Source: Anseranas semipalmata | Lineage: Eukaryota; Chordata; Aves; Anseriformes; Anseranatidae | Direction of reading: 5' to 3' | Length of the DNA: 64,000 nt | Assembly: GCA_013399115.1 (NCBI GenBank) | Contig: VXAA01003318.1 | Location: 1,053,183-1,117,182 of the forward strand | In this document: in pieces, positions 28,601-41,000 of the stretch | Numbering within the stretch: position 1 is the stretch's first letter | Layout of the letters: every line of letters starts with the position of its first letter | The notes under the pieces: generated by a model | Database searches by the model: none | What the model was told of the DNA's origin: nothing | The model's input: only the letters and a program-made list of their open reading frames with translations | Translations under genes and position numbers: made by a program

Positions 28601-31600
28601 CGTTTTTTTCACATAGGCTCTTGGTCCAATGCGTAAGGCTCCCAGGCACTACTGCAATACTAGGGAATGCAGTAACATCTCAGTGGTACATTTCTATTCA
28701 TTTCAGTGAGCGATCATCCTTGCAGTGCTTTTATATGCCTAACACCATATGCACCTGCATTTTTTTCTTCCAGTTTTACTGTTATAATTGACATTATTTT
28801 TAATTTTTCTTAAAGGGCAAAATACATTTTACTTATCCCGATCTCAGCAGGCATTTGAGAAGGCAGGAGCATTAAGTAGCTCCCCAGCACTCTCAGGCCA
28901 TTAATTTTCCAGATTTTATCACTGAAGTTGATAGGTTGTGTTCAACCTGAGGGAGCAGGAACATATTTTATATTTGTTATGTCTTGTTTTTCATAGTTAG
29001 AAATGCCAAAACAGAGCAGCTTTCAGAGTCCTGCACAGGGTTAATATACAGAGTAACTTAGAGTAACTTTAAGGATTGGTCCTGGTAGTAAATATCGAGA
29101 AGTACTGTTGCATGTAGTCAAGCAGCTGAAAAATTAATAAATTTTCTATTCTGACTCAATTTTCAATTCTGAGTCCTATCCAGCAGTTCTTCCGATTAGT
29201 CAGGAGGTGGCAGCCTCTGCAATCACTGTAGAAATAACCAATCATTTTTTTATTCCCCACTATCAAGAGAATTGAAAAGTGACTTTAAAAATTAGATTTG
29301 GGAGAGGAGGGAAATTAACATCAGTGTTACAAAAAGGTTCAGGCTGGAGGGATTTTACTGCTCCCCTCCCCCCCCACACACACACTTGACTCTTTAGTTT
29401 GGAAATTCCTGTTTATCTTCACAAAAAGAGCTATGATAATAACATGGTTCTCTTGTCATCTCTGATTTGTCACTATAATATTTCCCAAGGAGATTATCGG
29501 ATTTTAATCCTCTTTTAAAAGAAATGTTGTGCATCTCATTCATGTTTTGAGCATGAGTATTGCTTTTCAATTTTAAGCCTGGAAAGCCAATTCTATTTTA
29601 AATCTCAGTTTTGTCCACTGCATTTTGAAATACAGAAGAGAATTTTTATAGTGATAATTTCAGGAAAATCTTTTAGCACACATGAATAATGGAAAATGCA
29701 CCTGAGATGGAATCCTCTCATATTATTAAATATTCAGGCCACTATATTTAAACCACACTACAAGTATAGTAACCAAAGAAATAAGCATCTTCCAGAGGTG
29801 GAGGAGATGTTGAAGTGATATGAGATACGTGGTTTCTGGTCAGTGGTTTTCTGATTGAAGCCTGAAGAGAATCCATAACTCAAACTTTTTTTCTGCATCT
29901 GCATCACATTAACATTAAACCCCCAGTCTGGGCCAGGGTATAGGTCCCTGTCTTGTCAATTAGTTTAAATACTTGCAATGAGCTGCTTCCACCCCCTCCT
30001 TCCTACTCACAGAACAGTTGAGTATCTTGACCTCCTGTTCTGATGCTGCTCCACATCTTCCAGACAATCCCCTAGCATAGAGATTAGATGCTCTTGAAGT
30101 GTCTTTTCTCAGATTAGAAATGCAAATAAGATTCCTGTTTTCACTCTCCAAAATTAGAAAAGTCACCATCAGTTCTCTTGTATATTTAAAATACTTTTGG
30201 ATACAGCCACAAACTTAAATGAAAATGAATGCATACTGCAGAAGTCCATTAGTATGACTGTTTTCCATGATTGCAGTTAGAAGTAGGGATTTGTAAAAAA
30301 TGCCAGTGAAAAAGTGTAGTATAGATTGCAGTTACATAGCAGCAGACTGATACCATAGGACTCTTTAAATAATGCATGGAGAAGCTGAGTCACCTGTGGT
30401 AGGAACATTTTAGTCTGCTGCATAATTCAGGAGCTTTTGTTCCTATAAAGAATACATTAAGGCTTTCGATTCTAAACTTCTAACAGGTCTATGGTCACTT
30501 GAAAGTGATAAATTGCCACAATTAACACATCGTACAGTTTAAACATCTCACCGTTTGACTTCCATTTTTCACTTTCTTCTGCATTCCTCACACTCCCATT
30601 CACCCTCATGTCAATGACCTGACTCTGGGGCCCACTTATTGACAGCCTTCCTTCCCACTGAGGCTGAAGTGAACTGACCCTTGTCAAGACTTTCCCAAGG
30701 AAGACCAGACAGACTCATGCAGCCATTCAGAGCAGCCCACCACAGTTCAAAGCTTGCACAAAACGCCAAACCCAAGGAGAAGACAGGCTGCTCTGCTAAC
30801 GGCCTTCAGCTGTGCGGAACAATGAGACACCTCTGACATGGTTCTTACTGCACCAGGGCACAGGAGGGACATGCACAGACTCAGCCTTCTTCAGCTAGCC
30901 AACAAGCATCTCATGAAAGGTTAGCCAGCTTTCTTCAGGATCCTCAGGCAGTTACCAATAGAAATAATAATGATTCTTCTAACACAGGAATTGCCAATTA
31001 AAATGTTTATGGCATGACCTAGATGGATCAGATGAGTGAATCACAGTGGTCTTTTTGCTGGCATGGAAAATCTATAAAAAAAGCATGTTGCTTTGACTGG
31101 GTTGGCTAAATTATTTATGAATGCCTGGATTTTCACACAAGACAGATCTAGAGGACCTAAAATCTGACATGACACCTCATGCCAGTTCTTGTTACATTTT
31201 TGTTAGCTACCAAATGGTAATTAAAACATTGCTTAGAATCAACCTCTTGTATTTAATCTGCTGGAAAAAAAAAAAAAAAAGAAAAAAAAAGGGCTTTGAA
31301 ATCATGCCAGAGCATTAGGAAAAGTTTCTGTACCTCCCAAGAGTGCCTAGTTTTATCACCATGAGCAACACAGACTGTTAGGAAGTTTAAATAGGTCTTC
31401 CACTGCCTACTAGGAAAATTTTTCTCCTACTTACCTGTATTAAATTATACTTCAACATATTTCAGAATGCCTATATTAAGATTTTTTCCTACATCTATAG
31501 CAGGTAAATTGAGAGGGAACCATGCCGTAGTTTTGCTGATCACTTAAGCCATTTACTGGAGCTAGATTCTGGAGCATGTCAAGAGTTTCCCTTACAATAG

Positions 31601-32025
31601 CAGGTTAGAGAAGGGAACATAAACAAGCTTCCATCCAGAACTTGACCTCCTCACCTCTAAGAATGTCTCCTATGACTTCTGCTGAACCCTGGGACTAGAG
31701 CAGAGGCATCCAACATTGTTTTCTACCTGTCAGGTTACTGGAGTTTGGCCTCTTATTTGCCTCAAATATATCTGTGCATGGGACAGTGTTCATTCTCTTA
31801 TTTTGGAGTGGCAGAGCAGGATGTTTGTTAAGATTCAAAGCTAGAGCTAAAACATTAAGATAAAAGAGCCTTTTTGACAAACAGGGATTTTGTCTAAAGA
31901 CTTCACATAAATTTATCATCACTAATGAGAATCAACACAGCTCTTCAGTGTCCTTCCACATTAGCACATTTCTCTCAATAAACAGACCTTGGTAGCTGAA
32001 AAGCATATTATATCTCTACTCTTAA

Positions 32026-32057
<32 letters not shown>

Positions 32058-35000
32058 CACAAACAACAACAACAACAAAAAGACAGGAAACCTTTGAAAA
32101 GGACCAGTAAATTAGATTTCAGTTCTGAAGGCAAGTACATGAAATGTACCACGTTGTGTAGATGATACGTCCATCCTTCAAGTAGAACAATGTGAAAATA
32201 CAAAGAAAACAAAAGCCAATAGTCACAAACCAAGACTTAATGACAAAGCCAGAATAATTAGATGAAAAGTTTCCCTGACCTTAGAAATACTTTTCACAAA
32301 CACGTGAGATGGAAGGTGAAAGGAATGGGGATGAAAGCAACTGGAGGAGGATAGGACATTTTCTGGTGTGGTGTCTTTGGTCCTGGCCTCCAGCCTTTAA
32401 TTTTGTGGGGAGATTCTCCGCCAATATTTCCCTTTCCTTCCCAAACTTTATGACTGAAAAAAAAAAAAAAAAAAAAAAAGTCTCCCTGAAATTCTTTACT
32501 AAGATCAAAGCATCAACCAGCACTGTTCTCAAGCACAAGTCTATGCTTTTTCCTTCTCTTTCTGACTGGTTCAGGGGACTAACATCCTGCCCAGTTTTTA
32601 CCTTTCCCATAAGCCAGTCATAGTATCATAGAATGGCTTGGGTTGGAAGGGACCTTAAAGCCCATCTGGTTCCAACCCCCCTGCCATGGGCAGGGACACC
32701 TCCCACCAGACCAGGTTGCTCAAAGCCCCATCCAACCTGGCCTTGAACACCTCCAGGGATGGGGCATCCACAGCTTCTCTGGGCAACCTGTTCCAGTGTC
32801 TCACCACCCTCACAGTGAAGAATTTCCTCCTAACATCTAATCTAAATCTCCCCTCTCTTAGTTTAAAACCATTCCCCCTCTTCCTGTCATTGTCTGCCAG
32901 AGCAAGGTCACCCCGGAGCCTTCTCTTCTGCAGGCTTAACAGGCCAATAAGGCCTTATTCTTCACAGTTAGAGAGGATCTGGTTATGGCATCTAAATCTC
33001 ATTTTCTAAATGCCAGAAGATAGTTTACATACAAGGCTCCGAGGGCCTTTCATATTCCCTTGGCAGGAAGGACATTGCTGTCAAGTGATTTCAGCATCCA
33101 TGATTGAAAGACCATCCCTTAGAGAAGGTAAAAAACAAATCACCAAAAGGACACATTGAAAACAATTAAACAATTCATTTTAATGTTGTGTGTTTTGTTT
33201 TAGGTTTTTTGGGGGGAAGGGGGGGGGGTCCTTTTTTTTTTTTTTTTCCCTTCCCAGAGAGATATGTCTGAAAATAAACTAATTAGTTATAAGCAGTAAT
33301 TAACTTTCAGAGATGTCACTAGACAAACAGCACATTTGAAAAAAGGAATCTAGTGTGTTAAGGTGAGACTGATAGCTCATTACAGACAGAGTTTCTATCT
33401 CTGATGCAGAAGAATTTTTCAAAATCACTGTGTATACTACCCAGAGATGTACTAAATCCTTCTGCTGTTAGGGTACCTGGAAGCTCAGGGACAACAATAA
33501 TGAGCAGAGTCCGTCCTGTCCCCCTCCCACCATTTTGTCTCTGTGGCCCTGTAGTGTCCAAATGTGACAGCTCCTGCTGGCTATACAATCACTGCCAGGT
33601 GCTTCTTACACCAGCTTTGCAAGGCCACTGTCACAGGTTGCCTGGGACTTTCACTGCCTGTGCTGGAAGATGTCTCCTTCTGACATAGTGGGGTATTTCA
33701 TGTCACTTCAAGTCCTTGCCTTGCCACAAGGGCCAGAAGATGTCTCAGCATCTTCCCCTCTTCACTCAGCTGCTCTCAGCAGGAGGCAGAGCTCTTGTGC
33801 CATTCTTTGCTTTAAGCTGATTGCAATCCAACTTCCAAATTCAATGGAAACTACAGACAATGTTCAACAACATGTCTTAGGGAATACTCACAAAAATATA
33901 TATTTTTAAAAACAGCAGCCTACACAAGCTTCCGCATAAGAGTGTTAAAACAACTGGCTGAGCAGATTCCCAGCTTTTTATTCCAAGCTAAATTAAAAAT
34001 ACATATTAATGTGTTCAGCTGATGTTTATTTTAAAATAGTCTTGAATGTTGGGATAATTCAGAGAGGTTGAAAAAAAATATTTTTCTGTACCGTCATCCA
34101 AGTGGTCAAGCGTAGAATGGGATAGAGGTTATACAAAACATAAAGTCCCATTCAGTCAAAATTTGTTTCCCATGGACAACTAGAATCATAAAATCTATGG
34201 AGATGCTCTGTAGGCCATATTCAAAATACAGGGAAGGGGAAGCAGAAGGAGGGTGCTGTACTCTGGAAAGCAGTAACAGGAAAGGTCAGTGCCTCTGAAA
34301 GTCAGACTGGTTGAACAATTCAGCATGAGTTCCCAGCAGCATGCCACGACAGAGACAACAAACAGTATTTGTATAACTGTGGAAAAAGTGAATAGAGTAA
34401 GAATGATGATTTTGCCACAGTTTCAGACAAGGGGAAATCCAGTTTGAAGACAGTGGATGAAGTTCGGTTATTTAAATTTATTAAAAGGGTGTTGAAAATC
34501 ACTCAAGCTGGCTGACAACTGAAAAGATTGAGAAGTAAAGAAGCTGGTTCAGCAACAGGCTAAAGAAGCTCACTTGTTTAGTGTGGCAAAGAAAGACCGC
34601 CTTGTATAAATGTCTTCACGTGAAAGAAATACTATATATCAGACAGCTTTTAATCAGACTAAACAAGAACAATGACTACACTCAGCATCCAGACTTATTC
34701 AAATGGGGAAGAGCCATGTGTTTGCAAATGCAGAGGCACAGAGCTGCTGTTTTCCAGGGAAGTAGCACATGCTCCATTTCTTGAGGTTTTCTCATCAAAA
34801 CCCATATGGCAGCAGGTCACTTCCAGCCAGCTTACTGAAAGCCTATCTCAGCTAGAGTCACACTAGGTGCACATTGCCTTCACACTGCTCTTCCCTGGGG
34901 TCAGTTACAGACCCAGAGAAGTGATCCTACCAAGAACTAAAGGAGTTACCTCTTGGGAGGATTCAGCTCTCACCTCTGCCAAACAGGATTTGTATGACAT

Positions 35001-38000
35001 CAAGCTAGTTAAGGTAAAGCTTCATTTTACCTAGCTTTATGTATCTAAAAACTAGTCTATTTAGCATGTAAATGTCTGAACCTTTTTTAACCCTTAGCAA
35101 CTCCAACAGCCAGTGGAGAGAAGCAGGCACCTCTGGAGAGCTGTTCTCAGACAATTCTCAAAAAAAAAAAAAANNNNNNNNNNNNNNNNNNNNNNNNNAA
35201 AAATCACTACAATGAGGAAATCATACTTTGAAGAAATCTCTGAGCTGATTGAAGGAAGGCAGGCAGGTGACTGGCTTGTACTTGCACAATAGTGTTCTAG
35301 ACATATAAATAAGGGAAGGCCTTCCTTAGCCTCTCCTGAAGAAAATATTAATATTTTTAAGCTGCTGTGAAAATAGTACCTTAGAGACTTAATATTATTA
35401 GGAGCTATATGAATAGCTATAATAAATGATATCAAGAAATCACAGTGTTTGCAATTTTTTGCAAATCTCTAGAGTAAAAGAAAATTTAATCTTGAGATAC
35501 TACAGGAAAATATTCAGACAGTGGGCCAGATTTCTGAATGCCACAAAGAAGTACCAAAGATATTGACTCCATGCACTCTTTCCTTAATAGCAAACACAGC
35601 TTAAAAGACTTCCTTCCGAAACAAAGTTGGGTTTTGTTTGTTTGTTTGTTTTCCCCATTTTAAATGGTTATTTTTCACCAGTCTGGCTTGCGGTATGGCA
35701 ACAAAGTTGTGCCAGCACATTTGGATGGGGCACTGAAGCGAAGAAAGAAGGATTTTATCACTAAGAAAAAAAAAAAAAGTGTAGTTATGGTATAATGCAG
35801 AATAGTTACGGAGGTAAATGAAATTCTAGCATAGCTCTGAAATGGCAGAGGACAGTACAGTCAATTCAAGTAAGACAGGTGATCCTTATGACATGGAAGA
35901 ATGGTGTGACATCTCTTTTGTCTAAAATGTAGAGTCACTCTCATCGGTACAAACTCTGGAGACAACAGTTCAAGTGACCATCCTGAATAGCAATGTAAAA
36001 AACATACAGCAGTGAGTTTCCTGTCTGCTTGTAGGAGCAGATCCTTTCAAAAAGATGTATCCTTATTTAATTTTCTTTGGATTTCATCCCAGAAGTCAGA
36101 TGGAGAGGAAATGTTGCACTTTCTTTATAGTAAACCTTAATTAGTACACTGAGTGATCCATTCTGCAGCCTTTCCTTATACAGGTAGAGTTTATTCCTGA
36201 AACACTAGAGAGCAAAAACAGTGGCCATGCTACGAGGATCAGATGTGACTATATCTAGCAAAGCCTCATGTGACCACACCATGCAGCAAACTTCAGCCAG
36301 GTGCTCTTGCACACTCCTGCCTGTCCCTCCAGCCAGGGTTTCTCGGAAATCTTGAAAAGCTGCAGCTAAACACATGTCAAAAAGCACTACAACAACCACC
36401 ACCAAAACAGTGGTGGTTTTACAGAAAGAGGTGGTTTGTTCAGAAAGCTGCGTTAGGAGGCAGAGGAGACATGAGTACCATGTTAGCTGGATTGGAAGCA
36501 AAATTCTCTCTTTGCTCAAGCAATTTATATAATGACTCTTTCCCCTTTTAGACTTCTTCACACTAGTTATTTAATATAGTCATTATACTTGGTTATGGCC
36601 ATTTGAATTGTGATGCTGCCAAAAAGACATTTTTTAGCAGGGTCTGAGGGTTTAGATACTTGAACAAAGTATTTTACTTTAATAAACTTCCCCTGCTCTG
36701 CCTTGAAAACACCTTATGGGGATTTTCTCACAATGTTATCAAGGAGTTGGGGTTGATTGGGGAGAAAAAAAAAAAAAAAAAAACGTTAAATGTCTTCACC
36801 CAACATGAGATTTTACACAGTAAATAGCAGAGAGATTTTTTAATAAAACTGGAAGGGCTAATTCACACCGAAAAGACTTAAGTACATTATGACTATTCTC
36901 TGTAATGTACTTGCAATTTTTCACCCAGTTTACCAAATCTTTCCAATCAATATCCCAGCTGATGTTTCAATGTAGGTTAAATACATTTAAGAGATGAAAA
37001 AAGCAGATATATAGGACATACACATGTTGTATATCGACATGTTTGTAAGGTTCCATTTCGACAAGAGGAAGAGCTCTAAATGTGAACTGGAGTATTCAAG
37101 AGCCAGAAGCCTAGATGATAACAATAACACAGCAGTAAGACCAATGCCCTGATTACCATGAATTCCTCTCAGAGAGGACAAGCACTGCAGGGAGAGCAGA
37201 CCAGCCCGCAAGCAGCATGCTGTGGCTGGCTCCGAGCGGGCCAGGCACCACCGAGCAGGTCTTGGATGCAAATCTGGGTCTGCACAAGCCTCCACTACAA
37301 GAACGGATCTTAAGCACTTGAGCTCCCTCCTACAGAGGGAAATTCAGCCTTGCCACAGGAGTGTGATCAGTCAGAGCAAGCTTTTCTGAGAGGGAAATAT
37401 GCTAATTCCCAAGAGAGAGCATTTAGCTAAACAGTTATTTTTAAGACAGCAATTACATTCATTTTTCTTTTACCTACCTAATTATTAAGAAAAGATGTCA
37501 AAAGGTGACAGGAAATGTAAATTTAAAAATTCCTAGAGCAGAACAAAGTATTAAAGAGCAAAGTGCTGTAAATAGTCTAGCCTTAGTTTTGTTGTTTGGT
37601 TGGGAAATTGCTCTTGCTTAGGTAGTTAACTCCAATCAAAATGCATTTGCATATTAAAATTATCTGCAACCAACATGAATAAATATAAGATTCCAAATTC
37701 CAGAATTTCACATTTTCCTTCCTAAGCCATTTTACTTCTTTACTCAGAGAAATTAACGCATCTTTCTCTTCCCAGTCCATTTAAATAGAGTCTAAGCAAT
37801 ATCCTGCGCCCAGTAATTTCTCCATTTCCACAGGTGAACCTGTGTGGCTAGAAACTTTGAGCACTAAACAGTCATTAACAGTCATTAGAGTGACATTTTC
37901 AAGCTCCAAGCCTGGTGAGCCTACCTGGTGTGATCTGAAGTAATGGTACTTCTTCTCTACCCATTCACTTAACAATTCTTTTTCTCTTTGCAATTTGTTT

Positions 38001-41000
38001 TGCTCCTTAACAGTAGCTCAGCTGAATCTTCCATTCTTTTCATTTCACTATGATTATATAACACTTTTTAATTATTTTGATAATATCTTAGATAAAATTA
38101 CAAAATCAAAATAACCTAAGCTATGGCAACAGCATGCAGTCTAGACCCTTTCTGAGCCAACCCAAACCTCATACAGCTGTCGCTTCCCTTTTCTTAAGTG
38201 TTCATCGTAAGAAGGGCCTGTCATGTTACAATAAAGCTCTTGCCACTATCTTCTCTGAGCTGAAGAACTCCAACATGACATAGACTTTTGCAATAGGTAA
38301 GGCATCAGGCACAAGACACATCAACAACATATTTTCTCTGACTTTCCCAAGAAAGTGTGAATTTTAAAACCCTTAATGCCATAAATTTGTCTCTGAAGAA
38401 TGCAGCCTTGCCTGTGCCCTTGGCAGCTTGGAAACAGAAAATCATTTTCAATAAATATCTAATATACCATAGAATAAATACAATGAATTAGTCATTGCTC
38501 CTTACCATAACATAACAGCATTCCTGAAAGCCAGGCTTTATTAGCATTATGAAGAGGTATTGAGACAAGGATGAGTGTCCTGGGGATTATTGCAGTGGAA
38601 AGCAAAGATGAGACAGTGGCACATCCTGAAGTGCAGTCAGGGTGCTGCCACAGACTCTGCATAAGTCCCTACAGACTTCTGCAATTTTGTTTGTAACTCG
38701 ACAAAGAATTACCTAATAAATTAGCAAAACGTTTGGCTCTTTTTCTCTAGTTGCTTGTAAACATGCACATCTTTAAACAGACTTGTGGATTCAGTGAGTC
38801 TGCAAGTTAATAGATGCTTTGGATAATTATTTTGCTGTCAAAACAAAATAAGATTCTTATACAAAGAAGGAAAACCAAAAATGCAAGAGGCGTTGAATGA
38901 TGCTATCAAACAATGATCAGTACCAAAGTACCTACACCCCAAAGTTCATGTCATGAGCTGGCTTCAGCTGGCGCAATTTCATCATTTATTGAAAACTCCT
39001 TCCCTATTCTTATTTCTTGTTCTCATCTTGTCAGCTCACAATTTTTATTACAGTTTCTGCCCATGAGTGCAAGTGAGTGTGAGTAGGGGATATCCATAGC
39101 TGGGCTCTGAACTCACATATAAACTCACATATCTCCAAAGCATCAATAAACATGCATGCACACAAGCACGTAATCTGTCATAACTACAAGATCTGCAGAA
39201 CAGAAACTAACATGCAGTAATGCTTAAAATCATGAATTGCTGCAGAGAATATCCAGTAATATCTGCAAATCTAAACCATATTTTGCTTTTTTATGAGTCA
39301 ATTGATAAAACATATGTTATGCATATGGTCTGTGGGGAAGCATTGTAAATTGAACAGCTGTTAACTTAAGGAGTTACAATAGAAAAAAAGGTTTTATTTC
39401 CATCACAATTTTCTCATTCTTGTTTTGTTTACTTTGTCAGATATGCTCCTGGACTAGACATCCCCACCACCACCCTGGTTTCTATTTAAAACTCTGTCAG
39501 GAAGCTAAAAGGTCCCTTGATTCAAACACTGTATTTCAAAATTGTGCCTTGCTCAGGAGGAACCATGACAAACCTGGATAGGAAGAAGAGTTCACATAAA
39601 CTTTAACTAAGCTACACTATTATCCTCTGCAACAGTGAAAAGGTTCCACAGCTGGTGGGAGAGACTATTGTGTACTCTCCCAGCCTTCAGCTGTCCAAGG
39701 GATGACTGCTTTTATATCTCACCATGATATAAGAGATGCACTGACAGATGTTATAAAGCAAATTCTTCCTCACTCATCATTGAAATACTCTCATTGAACA
39801 ATCACTGAGAATGCAATGAGCATATGGGTGCCCTTTCTTTGTGATAGATAGCACATTCTCATCCCTCATTATTAGCGTAATTATTAGTAATAATTAGATG
39901 TTGCTCCACTGACTCCAGAAGACATGCATTCCCATGTACCAAGTCTAACCACGTCCCTTTGAAGTCTTGACAGAATACCAGAGAGAATCACCAGTGACTT
40001 TATATTATATTCAATACATACTTATTCACTATTTTATTAGGACCTAAGGATGTATTAATTATATATTAAATCTTCTTTGCATAACAATAGCAACATTTGC
40101 TTCTATGGTAGATGTCAGTATTTGCTAATAACAGGATATTAAAATACTAAATAACATAACAACCCCAAATGCCGTGTACCGGTTTTCACAGCATTCATGT
40201 GAGGTATGGTAGCCATAACTGCTTACAGAAATCACAGAATGGTTGAGGTTGGAAGGGACCTCTGGAGGCCATCTGGTCCAACCCCCTGCACAGATGAATT
40301 ACACACAGATGAATTCTCCCCCGAGACTTCTCTTGTCTAGGCTGAACAGTCACAGCTTTCTCAGCCTTTTCTCGTAGGAGAGATGCTCCAGGCCCTTAAT
40401 CATCTTTGTGGCCCTTTGCTGGGCTCCTTCTAATAGCTCCATGTCTTTCTTGTACCAGGGGGCCCAGAACTGGACACAGCACTCCAGGTGTGGTCTCACC
40501 AGTGCCGAGCAGAGGGGAAGGATCACCTCTCTTGAACTGCTCACAACCCAGGATACTCTTAGCCTTTTTTGTGGCAAAGACACATTACTGAATCATGTTC
40601 AGCTTGGTGCCCACCAGAACTCCCAGGTCCTTTTCTGCAGAGCTGCTTTCCATCTGGGTGGCCCCAGCATGTATGGGTACCTGGGGTTGTTGTTCCCCTG
40701 GTGCAGGACTTTGCACTTCTCCTTGTTGGACTTCATGTGGTTACAGCCCATTTCTCCAGCCCATCCTCTGGAGTATCGGCCATTCCTACCACTTCTGTGT
40801 CTCAGCAACTGCTCTGTTTTATTCTTACCAGAATGATTTCAAAGGGAATATAAAAGATGTCCATAAAAGATACAGACCTTGTTTTGTGAAAATATATCCC
40901 CAAAGCACTTGTTCACCAACTACGGTCAACAGAATAACAGTAAATACATTGTAGCTGCTTAGCACATACCTTACAGCACCTATTAATATTTATAATGAAA

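Larger units (their letters stand above)
28391..32617. other. Unique intronic sequence between two CR1 copies
   Basis: No gene seen. It contains a short C-rich/(CA)n patch at about 29366-29393, an A-rich tract at 31264-31290 and long poly(A) tracts at 32029-32057 and 32457-32479. Nothing else is recognisable. Confidence 0.6.
32971..40227. other. Intronic sequence with an assembly gap and candidate regulatory block
   Basis: No gene seen. Contents are a T/G-rich low-complexity tract (33205-33247), a 25-base N gap (35174-35198), a GC-richer patch (37170-37300) and an AT-rich block with a POU octamer (37381-37700). The remainder is unremarkable unique sequence. Confidence 0.6.

Noticed and set aside
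31921..32057. Processed pseudogene ending in a 29-base poly(A) tail
   Set aside because: The sequence before the tail contains no gene-like frame or known mRNA, and there are no convincing target-site duplications; simple repeat preferred.
32281..32623. Overlapping ORFs of about 105 codons on both strands
   Set aside because: They cross a poly(A) tract and have no recognisable similarity; chance frames.
40408..40954. Three overlapping + strand ORFs of 94-142 codons
   Set aside because: They are antisense to or run out of the CR1 fragment at 40228-40810.
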